A DNA stretch of 64,000 nucleotides from positions 48,326 through 112,325 of the forward strand of contig FMEL01000013.1 in assembly GCA_900066355.1 (NCBI GenBank), given 5' to 3'. The notes under the pieces were generated by a model that saw nothing but the letters and a program-made list of their open reading frames with translations, did no database searches and had not been told where the DNA came from. Of the stretch, positions 24,756 to 32,022 are shown piece by piece. Source of the stretch: an uncultured Ruminococcus sp. Its GTDB lineage: Bacteria > Bacillota > Clostridia > Lachnospirales > Lachnospiraceae. How positions within the stretch are numbered: the stretch's first letter is position 1; every line of letters begins with the position of its first letter. The position numbers were made by a program, and so were the translations under genes.

Positions 24756-26342
24756 ATGGGCCGATTTGTAAATCCGGGAAATGAAGCGTTTCGGGTTGCT
24801 TTAAATTCAGAAATATACATCGATAAAACAGGATTGATCGAATATACAAATAAAGTGATGAATACCACACAGGCATTTATCTGTAACAGTCGTCCAAGGC
24901 GATTTGGAAAGTCGATTACAGCGGATATGCTTACGGCATATTACAGCTGTTCATGTGATTCAGAAGAATTGTTCGAGGGACTGGAAATCAGCCGAAAAAG
25001 CGATTTTAAGAAATATTTGAATAAATACGATGTGATTCATCTGGATGTACAATGGTGTATGATGGACGCCGGTTCACCGGAAAATACAGTTGCCTATATG
25101 AATGAACATCTGATTTCGGAATTGCAGGAAATTTATCCGGATATTGTGCCGGATAATGATGAGAAAGTATATGGAGTATTATCCAGAATTAATGCAGCAA
25201 CGGGAAAGAAATTTGTAGTAATTATTGATGAGTGGGATGTCCTGATCAGAGATGAAGCACTGAACCAGAAGGTACAGGATGAGTATATAGGATTTCTCAG
25301 AGGCCTGTTTAAGGGAAGTGAGCCGACAAAATATGTTCAGCTTGCTTATCTGACAGGTATTCTTCCGATTAAAAAAATAAGAACACAGTCAGCACTTAAC
25401 AATTTTTCTGAATTTACAATGTTGGACGCTTCTGTGCTGGCTCCGTATATAGGTTTTACAGAAGAGGAAGTAAAAGGACTTTGTGCAAAATATAATCAGG
25501 ATTATACTAAAGTAAAGCAGTGGTATGACGGCTATATACTGGAGGAATATCAGGTATATAATCCGAAAGCAGTTGTGAGTTTGATGACTCGGGGAAAGTA
25601 CAAAAACTACTGGTCAGATACCGGTACTTATGAAGTGGTTGTGCCTCTTATAAATATGGATTTTGATGGGTTGAAAACTGCCATAATCGAGATGCTTTCC
25701 GGGACAGCAGTTGAAGTGGATGTAAGTTCATTTCAGAATGACACAATCAGTTTTGCAAACAGAGATGATGTATTGACATACCTGATCCATCTGGGGTATT
25801 TGGGATATGATGAAAATAATCAGACTGCATTTATTCCGAATGAAGAAATCCGTCAGGAGCTTACGAAGGCGGTAAAACGTAAGAAGTGGAATGAGTGGAT
25901 GAATTTTCAACAGGAATCAGATGCATTGCTGGAAGCTACATTGAATCTGGAATCAGATCAGGTTGCAAAGCAAATAGAGAGAATTCATACAGAATATGTG
26001 TCTATGATTCAATATAATGATGAAAATTCTCTGAGCAGTGTGCTCACAATCGGTTATTTAAGTGCGATGAAGTATTACTTTAAGCCAGTCAGGGAATTGC
26101 CGTCAGGAAGAGGCTTTGCAGATTTTGTATTTATACCAAAGCCGGAATATATCAGCAATTATCCTGCATTAGTGGTGGAACTCAAATGGAATAAAGGCGC
26201 ACAGACTGCAATACAGCAGATAAAAGAGAAAAAATATCCGGATACAGTAAGACAGTACACTGGCAAAATTTTACTTGTGGGAATCAGCTATGATAAAAAG
26301 ACAAAGGTGCACATCTGTATAATAGAAAAGGCGGAGAATTGA
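24756..26342 (+). CDS. AAA-ATPase-like protein with C-terminal PD-(D/E)XK nuclease domain
   Basis: The 528-residue protein has the N-terminal 'AAA-ATPase-like' domain of gut anaerobes: FVNPGNEAFR and YIDKTGLIEY, Walker A SRPRRFGKS (about residues 44-52) and Walker B FVVIIDEWD. The C-terminus carries a PD-(D/E)XK core: GFADFVFIP then ALVVELKWNKGAQTAIQQI. Such proteins are abundant and often multicopy in Bacteroidetes and Clostridia; a mobile or defence role is suspected but unproven. The ATG at 24756 is preferred over a GTG two codons earlier because GAGGT lies seven bases before it. It is a single gene between a terminator and degraded sequence. Confidence 0.8.
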   Translation: MGRFVNPGNEAFRVALNSEIYIDKTGLIEYTNKVMNTTQAFICNSRPRRFGKSITADMLTAYYSCSCDSEELFEGLEISRKSDFKKYLNKYDVIHLDVQWCMMDAGSPENTVAYMNEHLISELQEIYPDIVPDNDEKVYGVLSRINAATGKKFVVIIDEWDVLIRDEALNQKVQDEYIGFLRGLFKGSEPTKYVQLAYLTGILPIKKIRTQSALNNFSEFTMLDASVLAPYIGFTEEEVKGLCAKYNQDYTKVKQWYDGYILEEYQVYNPKAVVSLMTRGKYKNYWSDTGTYEVVVPLINMDFDGLKTAIIEMLSGTAVEVDVSSFQNDTISFANRDDVLTYLIHLGYLGYDENNQTAFIPNEEIRQELTKAVKRKKWNEWMNFQQESDALLEATLNLESDQVAKQIERIHTEYVSMIQYNDENSLSSVLTIGYLSAMKYYFKPVRELPSGRGFADFVFIPKPEYISNYPALVVELKWNKGAQTAIQQIKEKKYPDTVRQYTGKILLVGISYDKKTKVHICIIEKAEN

Positions 26343-26423
26343 TCTGAAAACACTCAGGGCATTCGAAAGACCGAATTATTATATCGTGAAACCGAAAGGA
26401 TGAAAATGCGAAATGTGTGATAG

Positions 26424-26603
26424 AATAGGTTAAAGCAGTTGTATAGTATTCGACATCCTGAATCAAAGAAAAATGTAAGAGTAATTTATACGTTTTATGA
26501 AGATGTGATAGTTTTACTTCATGCGTTTTTAGAAAAAAATGATGGAGATTATCAAAGAGCTATAGAAACAGCAGAAAGAAGATGGAATTGGCCTAACAGT
26601 TAA
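26424..26603 (+). pseudogene. Remnant of a HigB/RelE-like toxin gene
   Basis: An open stretch without start codon, bounded by a stop at 26421 and ending TAA at 26601, encodes KKNVRVIYTFYEDVIVLLHAF and EKNDGDYQRAIETAERRW. This is the C-terminal core of phage Gp49/HigB-type toxins (RIFYFF...IVLLHGFxKK...EI..A). The N-terminal half is missing or decayed in 26343-26423. An inactive toxin relic next to the nuclease gene and a possible antitoxin fragment at 26643 indicate an old mobile or stabilisation module. Confidence 0.6.
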
Positions 26604-26642
26604 TTGGCTTTTTATGTTTTAGGTTAATGTGGAGGAAAAATA

Positions 26643-26729
26643 ATGGGAATTGCAGAAAAAATTGCACATGCAAAAAAACAGTTGGTAATGGTGAATGGGG
26701 CAGCAGCTGTTGTTGGCATAGCAAGAGGA
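26643..26729 (+). pseudogene. Possible N-terminal fragment of the matching antitoxin gene
   Basis: A good ribosome binding site (GGAGG, eight bases before ATG) opens a frame starting MGIAEKIAHAKKQL. After about 29 codons it runs into the hairpin that ends the opposite-strand gene at 26733, where the reading loses protein character. HigB-type toxins are usually followed by an HTH antitoxin, so this is plausibly its cut-off start. The evidence is positional only. Confidence 0.35.
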
Positions 26730-26750
26730 AAGTCATCCGGCTTTCCTCTT
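26723..26750 (-). terminator. Hairpin over the end of the small membrane protein gene
   Basis: Perfect ten-base arms AAGAGGAAAG (26723-26732) and CTTTCCTCTT (26741-26750) enclose an eight-base loop that contains the stop codon of the minus-strand gene. The U-run is weak. Confidence 0.5.
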
Positions 26751-26894
26751 TCTTGTCTCCATCCACATTTCAATATATTTCATCTGTTCCTGATCGGAGA
26801 CTTCCTGCGAGCCGGGATCATCGCCGGCGGCGAGGCAGCAAAACAGTACAAATCCCTGCAGGCAGAAAAATACAATGAGTACGACTATGATCAA
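26733..26894 (-). CDS. Small single-pass membrane protein (53 residues, TTG start)
   Basis: Read from a TTG at 26894, eight bases after a strong AAAGGGGGTG ribosome binding site, this gives a 53-residue protein. A hydrophobic segment of about 21 residues (IIVVLIVFFCLQGFVLFC) is followed by an acidic then basic tail (DDPGSQEVSDQEQ ... METRKRKAG). The Shine-Dalgarno spacing fixes the start better than the more distant ATGs. It is divergent from the subtilase gene 66 bases away. The function is unknown; the size and topology recall small regulatory or stress membrane proteins. Confidence 0.6.
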   Translation of the reverse strand: MIIVVLIVFFCLQGFVLFCCLAAGDDPGSQEVSDQEQMKYIEMWMETRKRKAG

Positions 26895-26959
26895 AAAAGA
26901 CACCCCCTTTAGAGTGGACTGGAATATAGTATTATAAATCCTCTTTTTGGAGTATATGC

Positions 26960-27796
26960 ATGAATCAGCCATTTTATACTGGAAAAGGCATCGGAGTGGC
27001 AATTCTTGACACAGGAATTTATCCGCATATAGATTTTGACAGCAGAATCTGTGCTTTTGTGGATTTCATTTTAAATAAAAAAATGGCATATGATGACAAT
27101 GGACATGGAACTTGCGTTGCCGGGATCCTTGCCGGAAGTGGTATGGCATCGATGGGAAAATATAAGGGTGCGGCACCGGGCTGTCATCTTGTGGCGCTGA
27201 AAGTTCTGGATCGCTTTGGCAATGGAAACAAAGAAGATGTACTGAAGGCATTTGAATGGATCTTATGTAACCGGCAGCGGTATAATATCCGGATCGTGAA
27301 TATTTCTGTGGGGACGACATATCGGACACGAAGCGAGCAGGATGTGCTTGTAAAAGGTGTGGAAAAGCTGTGGGACGAAGGTCTTGTGGTGGTTGCTGCG
27401 GCCGGCAATCAGGGACCGGATCCGGGAAGTGTCACTGCACCGGGCTGCAGCAAAAAGATCATCACAGTCGGTTCCAGCGACATGCTTTCCGGAAAGCGGG
27501 CAGTTTCAGGCCGTGGGCCGACGTTTGAGTGTGTGTGTAAACCGGATCTGGTGGCACCGGGGAAAAACATCATGGCATGTTCGCCCGGAGCGGGCAATCT
27601 GTACAGCATGAAAAGCGGCACGTCAATGTCTACTCCGCTGGTTTCCGGGGCAATTGCGCTTGCATTGGAAAAAGATCCGCTGCTTACAAATCTTGAAGTC
27701 AAAATGATGTTACGGGAGAGTACGGAGGACATGGGACTGCCGAGAAATCAGCAGGGATGGGGCAAATTTAACTGCCAAAAATTTCTGGCGCTATAA
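26960..27796 (+). CDS. Subtilisin-like serine protease, intracellular type (S8)
   Basis: The 278-residue protease has the full triad: Asp in AILDTGIYPH (about residue 18), His in GHGTCVAG (about 50) and Ser in GTSMSTPLVSG (about 221), plus the oxyanion Asn in AAAGNQG. It has no signal peptide and no propeptide, and begins directly with the catalytic core (TGKGIGVAILDTG), like a minimal intracellular subtilisin. GGAG lies eight bases before the ATG. How it is kept inactive in the cytoplasm is unclear, because intracellular subtilisins normally carry a short inhibitory N-terminal extension. A divergent small membrane protein is its nearest neighbour. Confidence 0.88.
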   Translation: MNQPFYTGKGIGVAILDTGIYPHIDFDSRICAFVDFILNKKMAYDDNGHGTCVAGILAGSGMASMGKYKGAAPGCHLVALKVLDRFGNGNKEDVLKAFEWILCNRQRYNIRIVNISVGTTYRTRSEQDVLVKGVEKLWDEGLVVVAAAGNQGPDPGSVTAPGCSKKIITVGSSDMLSGKRAVSGRGPTFECVCKPDLVAPGKNIMACSPGAGNLYSMKSGTSMSTPLVSGAIALALEKDPLLTNLEVKMMLRESTEDMGLPRNQQGWGKFNCQKFLAL

Positions 27797-27812
27797 AAGT
27801 TCACTATAAAAT

Positions 27813-27866
27813 TTTACTATAGTAAAGGCTGAAAGTATTGACGGAAATCCTTTTTTCAGATAGAAT
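27813..27866 (+). promoter_or_regulatory. icd promoter with adjacent perfect palindrome
   Basis: A -35 TTGACG (27838-27843) and -10 TAGAAT (27861-27866) are spaced by 17 bases. Eleven bases upstream lies a perfect 14-base palindrome TTTACTATAGTAAA (27813-27826), a candidate operator. Confidence 0.6.
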
Positions 27867-27935
27867 AGTAGGAAATTGGGAATTTTGAAAAGAAAAACAA
27901 TTACAAAATCAGATATCAAGCAAGGGAGAAGTATT

Positions 27936-29144
27936 ATGAAAAAAATTCAAATGACGACACCGCTGGTAGAAATGGACGGAGACGAGATGACAAGAATCCT
28001 CTGGAAGATGATCAAGGATGAGCTCCTTCTTCCGTTTATTGATCTGAATACAGAGTACTACGATCTTGGATTGAATTATCGTAATGAGACAGACGATCAG
28101 GTAACGATCGATGCTGCAGAAGCTACGAAGAAATATGGCGTTGCAGTAAAATGTGCGACAATCACACCGAATCATGCACGTATGGATGAATACGATCTGA
28201 AGAAGATGTACAAGAGTCCGAACGGTACGATCCGTGCGATCCTTGACGGAACTGTTTTCCGTGCACCGATCGTTGTAAAGGGAATCGAGCCATGCGTACG
28301 TAACTGGAAAAAGCCGATTACGCTTGCCCGTCATGCATACGGAGACATTTATAAAAATACCGAGATGTACATTGACAGACCTGGTAAAGTTGAGCTTGTT
28401 TATACATCAGAAGACGGTGAGGAGAAACGTTCCCTTGTGCAGGAATTTAAAGCACCGGGAGTTGCGATGGGTATGCACAATATGTCTGCATCCATCGAAA
28501 GCTTTGCAAGAAGCTGCTTCAATTATGCGCTTGATACAAAGCAGGACGTATGGTTTGGTGCGAAAGATACCATTTCCAAAACATACGATGCTAAATTTAA
28601 GGAAGTATTCCAGACAATTTTTGATACAGAATTTAAAGATAAATTCGAAGAAGCAGGTCTGACATATTTCTACAGCCTGATCGATGATATCGTTGCACGT
28701 GTCATGAAAGCAGAAGGCGGATTTATCTGGGCATGCAAGAACTATGACGGAGACGTTATGAGCGATATGGTTTCTTCCGCATTTGGTTCACTTGCAATGA
28801 TGACTTCCGTACTGGTTTCCCCACAGGGCTATTACGAATACGAAGCTGCACACGGAACTGTTCAGAGACATTACTATCGTCATCTGGAGGGTAAAGAGAC
28901 CTCTACGAACTCCGTAGCAACCATCTTTGCATGGACAGGAGCACTTCGTAAACGTGGCGAACTGGACGGCAATCAGGAGCTTTCTGATTTTGCGGACAAA
29001 CTGGAGAAAGCAACTCTTTCTACAATTGAAAGCGGCAAGATGACCAAAGACCTTGCGCTGATCACAAGTATCGAAAATCCGACGGTACTGAACAGCCGTG
29101 ACTTTATTCTTGCAATCAGAGAAGAACTGGAAAAAATGTTATAA
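27936..29144 (+). CDS. icd: NADP-dependent isocitrate dehydrogenase
   Basis: The 402-residue enzyme matches the eukaryotic-like homodimeric isocitrate dehydrogenase family: MTTPLVEMDGDEMTRILW at the start, the substrate loop KSPNGTIRAILDGTVFR (about residues 92-108), and AAHGTVQRHYYRH near the cofactor site, where His and Arg indicate NADP use. It oxidises isocitrate to 2-oxoglutarate, giving NADPH for glutamate synthesis. The ATG at 27936 follows AAGGGAG; an in-frame ATG 60 bases earlier has no good site. It is a single gene with its own promoter and a strong terminator. Confidence 0.95.
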   Translation: MKKIQMTTPLVEMDGDEMTRILWKMIKDELLLPFIDLNTEYYDLGLNYRNETDDQVTIDAAEATKKYGVAVKCATITPNHARMDEYDLKKMYKSPNGTIRAILDGTVFRAPIVVKGIEPCVRNWKKPITLARHAYGDIYKNTEMYIDRPGKVELVYTSEDGEEKRSLVQEFKAPGVAMGMHNMSASIESFARSCFNYALDTKQDVWFGAKDTISKTYDAKFKEVFQTIFDTEFKDKFEEAGLTYFYSLIDDIVARVMKAEGGFIWACKNYDGDVMSDMVSSAFGSLAMMTSVLVSPQGYYEYEAAHGTVQRHYYRHLEGKETSTNSVATIFAWTGALRKRGELDGNQELSDFADKLEKATLSTIESGKMTKDLALITSIENPTVLNSRDFILAIREELEKML

Positions 29145-29159
29145 TTAAAACGACAAAAA

Positions 29160-29192
29160 GAGCCATTGTACCGGATGATGATACAATGGCTC
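29160..29192. terminator. Bidirectional terminator, icd / ABC-F gene
   Basis: Perfect 11-base arms GAGCCATTGTA (29160-29170) and TACAATGGCTC (29182-29192) lie between the two convergent genes, with A-rich sequence before and T-rich sequence after. Confidence 0.85.
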
Positions 29193-29206
29193 ATATCTTT
29201 GAATTG

Positions 29207-29232
29207 TGGGAGACTTATGCAAGAGTCTCCCA
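29207..29232. terminator. Second hairpin at the 3' end of the ABC-F gene
   Basis: Perfect nine-base arms TGGGAGACT (29207-29215) and AGTCTCCCA (29224-29232) overlap the last codons and stop of the ABC-F gene. Five T bases follow on the plus strand, so it may back up icd termination. Confidence 0.55.
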
Positions 29233-31131
29233 TTTTTCGTATAATTCCTCAAGCTCCTGCTGGATTTTATCTTTTTCACGGCTCAGCTCTGCGCAGCGTC
29301 CGACATTGGTACATACGTCCGGCAGAACAAGGGTGTCATCGATTTCTTTGTCGCGTGTCTCGAGTTCTTCGATACGTGTTTCGACTTTTTTCAGCTCGTT
29401 TTCCTGTTTGCGTTTGCGTGCCTGTTCTTCCTTTTGCTGCTGCCAGGTGAGCTTGCCCTCGGAAGGAGCTTCTTCTTTGGCTTCAATGGCAGTTTCGGCA
29501 GCAGACGGGGCATATTTCTCAGTCAGTTCTTCTTTTTTCTCCAGATAATAATCGTAATCGCCGATGTAATTTACGACGGACTGATTGGTCAGATCCAGAA
29601 TACGTGTTGCGGTCTGGTTGATGAAATATCGGTCATGTGATACGTAAAGAACGGTTCCTGTATAGCTGTTCAGCGCTTCTTCGAGAATCTCTTTCGAAGC
29701 AATGTCGAGATGGTTGGTCGGCTCATCGAGGATCAGGAAGTTTGCCTCGGAGAGCATCAGCTTCGCGAGGGATACACGGCCGCGTTCGCCACCGGAAAGT
29801 GCGGAGATTTCTTTAAAAACATCATCTCCGGTAAACAAAAATGCCGCGAGCATATTGCGGATCTCTGTTTCTGTGAGAGTCGGGTACGTGTCGGAAATTT
29901 CCTGAAAAATAGTTTTCTCAGCATGCAGGACATGATGTTCCTGATCGTAATATCCGATCTGTACCTTTGCTCCGAGTGAGAAACTTCCGGCATCGGCATC
30001 GAGAAGTCCGTTGAGGATCTTGAGCATCGTGGTCTTGCCGGTACCGTTGTTACCGATCAGGGCAACACGCTCACCGCGTTTGATCTGGAAGGAAATATTG
30101 GAAAAAAGTTTCTGCTGCGGAAAGCTCTTGGCAAGTTCTTCGACAGTCAGAACGTCATTTCCGCTGACTACACGTGGTTCGAGAGAGAGACGCATCTGAC
30201 TCTGGACTTCGAGCGGCTTTTCGATCCGCTGGATTTTGTTCAGCATTTTCTCACGGCTCTCGGCGCGTTTGATGGATTTTTCCCTGTTGAAGGATTTCAG
30301 CTTGACGATGACAGCTTCCTGATGCTTGATATCGCGCTGCTGGTTCAGGTAAGCTTTGTACTGGGCATCTCGGAGCTGTGCTTTCTTTTCGGCATAAGCA
30401 GAATAATTTCCGCTGTACATACGGACGTGACCGGTTTCAATCTCAATAACTTTAGTTACCACTTTATCGAGAAAATAACGGTCGTGGGAAACGATGAATA
30501 CGGCACCCGGATAATTCAGAAGATAAGTTTCCAGCCAGGCAATGCTTTCCATATCAAGGTGGTTGGTCGGCTCGTCGAGAAGCAGGATATCCGGTTTGGA
30601 AATCAGCAGTTTACCGAGTGCGACACGTGTTTTCTGACCGCCGGAAAGAGTGGCAACCTGTTTGTTGAAATCTTCTTCGGTGAAACCGAGACCGTTCAGG
30701 ACACCCATCAGCTCACTCTTATAAGCGTAGCCGTTTTCAAGTTCAAATTCGTGGGTCAGGCGGGTGTAACTGTTCATCAGACGATCCAGTTCTTCACCGG
30801 AAGCGTGTTTCATCTCAAGCTCCATGGAACGCATGCGTTCTTCCATGTCGATGATGTATTGTTTGGTGCTGAGCAGCTCTTCGTAAACGGTGCGATGTCC
30901 CTGTACATCCTGATACTGTGCGAGATAACCGATCTGCTTGTCCTTCATCAGGACGACCTGACCGGAATCAGCATGCAGCTCGTTCATGATGATGCGGAGA
31001 AGCGTGGTTTTGCCTGCGCCGTTATTGCCGATCAGAGCGGCTTTTTCGCGTTCTTCTATATGAAATGAGGCATCTTCCAGAATCACTTTTTCACCAAAGG
31101 ATTTCGAGATGCCCTGACATGATAAAATCAT
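29215..31131 (-). CDS. ABC-F family ATP-binding protein (translation factor type)
   Basis: The 638-residue soluble protein contains two ABC ATPase domains with Walker A GNNGAGKTT (about 36-44) and GNNGTGKTT (about 355-363), signatures LSGGQ and LSGGE, and DEPTNHLD twice. A charged linker lies between them (about 235-310), and the C-terminus (about 540-638) is a coiled coil (KKEEQARKRKQENELKKVE). No membrane segments are present. ABC-F proteins act on the ribosome; some give antibiotic resistance, but this resembles the housekeeping YdiF/Uup group rather than a resistance factor. GGAGGAAA precedes the ATG. It is divergent from rex. Confidence 0.92.
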   Translation of the reverse strand: MILSCQGISKSFGEKVILEDASFHIEEREKAALIGNNGAGKTTLLRIIMNELHADSGQVVLMKDKQIGYLAQYQDVQGHRTVYEELLSTKQYIIDMEERMRSMELEMKHASGEELDRLMNSYTRLTHEFELENGYAYKSELMGVLNGLGFTEEDFNKQVATLSGGQKTRVALGKLLISKPDILLLDEPTNHLDMESIAWLETYLLNYPGAVFIVSHDRYFLDKVVTKVIEIETGHVRMYSGNYSAYAEKKAQLRDAQYKAYLNQQRDIKHQEAVIVKLKSFNREKSIKRAESREKMLNKIQRIEKPLEVQSQMRLSLEPRVVSGNDVLTVEELAKSFPQQKLFSNISFQIKRGERVALIGNNGTGKTTMLKILNGLLDADAGSFSLGAKVQIGYYDQEHHVLHAEKTIFQEISDTYPTLTETEIRNMLAAFLFTGDDVFKEISALSGGERGRVSLAKLMLSEANFLILDEPTNHLDIASKEILEEALNSYTGTVLYVSHDRYFINQTATRILDLTNQSVVNYIGDYDYYLEKKEELTEKYAPSAAETAIEAKEEAPSEGKLTWQQQKEEQARKRKQENELKKVETRIEELETRDKEIDDTLVLPDVCTNVGRCAELSREKDKIQQELEELYEKWETLA

Positions 31132-31163
31132 AATCTTTCCTCCATTGTAAATATACCGTAATG

Positions 31164-31192
31164 ATTATAAAAGTAAAAACTTTTTTTGTAAA
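31164..31192 (-). promoter_or_regulatory. SigA-type promoter of the ABC-F gene
   Basis: On the minus strand -35 TTTACA (31192-31187) and -10 TATAAT (31169-31164) are spaced by 17 bases. Confidence 0.7.
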
Positions 31193-31207
31193 GAAAAACC
31201 GCAAAAA

Positions 31208-31224
31208 TTGTACGTATTTCACAA
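31208..31224. promoter_or_regulatory. Possible Rex operator between ABC-F gene and rex
   Basis: TTGTACGTATTTCACAA contains a perfect Rex half-site TTCACAA and a partial left half-site TTGT; spacing is one base shorter than the usual TTGTGAA-N4-TTCACAA. It lies just upstream of the rex -35, fitting autoregulation. A second dyad TGACA-N6-TGTCA (31232-31247) overlaps the -35. Confidence 0.4.
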
Positions 31225-31230
31225 CAAAGA

Positions 31231-31259
31231 TTGACAATAAAATGTCATTTCGTTATAAT
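31231..31259 (+). promoter_or_regulatory. Consensus SigA promoter of rex
   Basis: Perfect -35 TTGACA (31231-31236) and perfect -10 TATAAT (31254-31259) are separated by 17 bases. Confidence 0.85.
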
Positions 31260-31287
31260 TAACGGGAAAGTGTAAGGAGGGACAACG

Positions 31288-31941
31288 GTGGAAGCAAAAC
31301 AGATTTCAAAAGCTGTGATCAAAAGACTGCCGCGTTACTATAGATACCTGGGCGAACTTCTGGAGGATAATGTAGAGCGTATTTCTTCAAATGACCTTAG
31401 TAAGAAAATGCGTGTAACGGCATCACAGATCAGACAGGACTTAAATAACTTTGGGGGATTTGGACAGCAGGGTTACGGATATAACGTAAAATATTTATAT
31501 ACAGAGATTGGTAAGATCCTTGGTCTGGATACGGTACATCCGATGATTATTGTCGGTGCCGGTAATCTCGGTCAGGCGCTTGCCAATTACGTAGAATTTG
31601 AGAAACGTGGATTCAAACTTGTTGGTATTTTTGATGTAAACCCGGTGCTCGAGGGCATCGCGGTACGGGGAATTGAAATTCAGATGATCAGTGATCTGCC
31701 ATTTTTCCTTAAGGAAAATAATGTGGAGATCGCGATTTTGACATTGCCGAAAAACAAAGCGATAGATATGGCGGATATCCTTATCGAAAATGGAATCAAG
31801 GCAATCTGGAATTTTGCACATGTGGATCTGGATACACCGGACGGTGTAATTGTAGAGAACGTTCATCTTTCTGAAAGTCTGATGACATTGTCATATAATC
31901 TCAGCCAGTATCGGCAGGAACATGTGGATGATGAGAAATAA
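31288..31941 (+). CDS. rex: Redox-sensing transcriptional repressor Rex
   Basis: The 217-residue protein has the Rex winged-helix N-terminus (KAVIKRLPRYYRYLGEL; VTASQIRQDLNNFGGFGQQGYGYNV) and a Rossmann domain with VGAGNLGQAL (about residues 90-99). Rex senses the NADH/NAD+ ratio and releases DNA when NADH is high, controlling fermentation, hydrogenase and related genes. It starts at a GTG, with AAGGAGG eight bases upstream. Its promoter is near-perfect and flanked by a possible Rex site. Targets in this window might include nfnAB or hydCBA, but no strong operator is visible there. Confidence 0.95.
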   Translation: MEAKQISKAVIKRLPRYYRYLGELLEDNVERISSNDLSKKMRVTASQIRQDLNNFGGFGQQGYGYNVKYLYTEIGKILGLDTVHPMIIVGAGNLGQALANYVEFEKRGFKLVGIFDVNPVLEGIAVRGIEIQMISDLPFFLKENNVEIAILTLPKNKAIDMADILIENGIKAIWNFAHVDLDTPDGVIVENVHLSESLMTLSYNLSQYRQEHVDDEK

Positions 31942-31946
31942 TTCAG

Positions 31947-31996
31947 GACAGGCTGTTGCATGGCTCCTTTTCAGGGATGCTGTGTAATAGCCTGTC
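31947..31996 (+). terminator. Hairpin after rex, possible terminator
   Basis: Arms GACAGGCT (31947-31954) and AGCCTGTC (31989-31996) pair perfectly, with an inner GCAT/ATGC stem. There is no clear T-run, so it may be an attenuating structure between rex and nnr. Confidence 0.4.
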
Positions 31997-32022
31997 TGTT
32001 GCTATAAGCAGGAGGTGACCGG

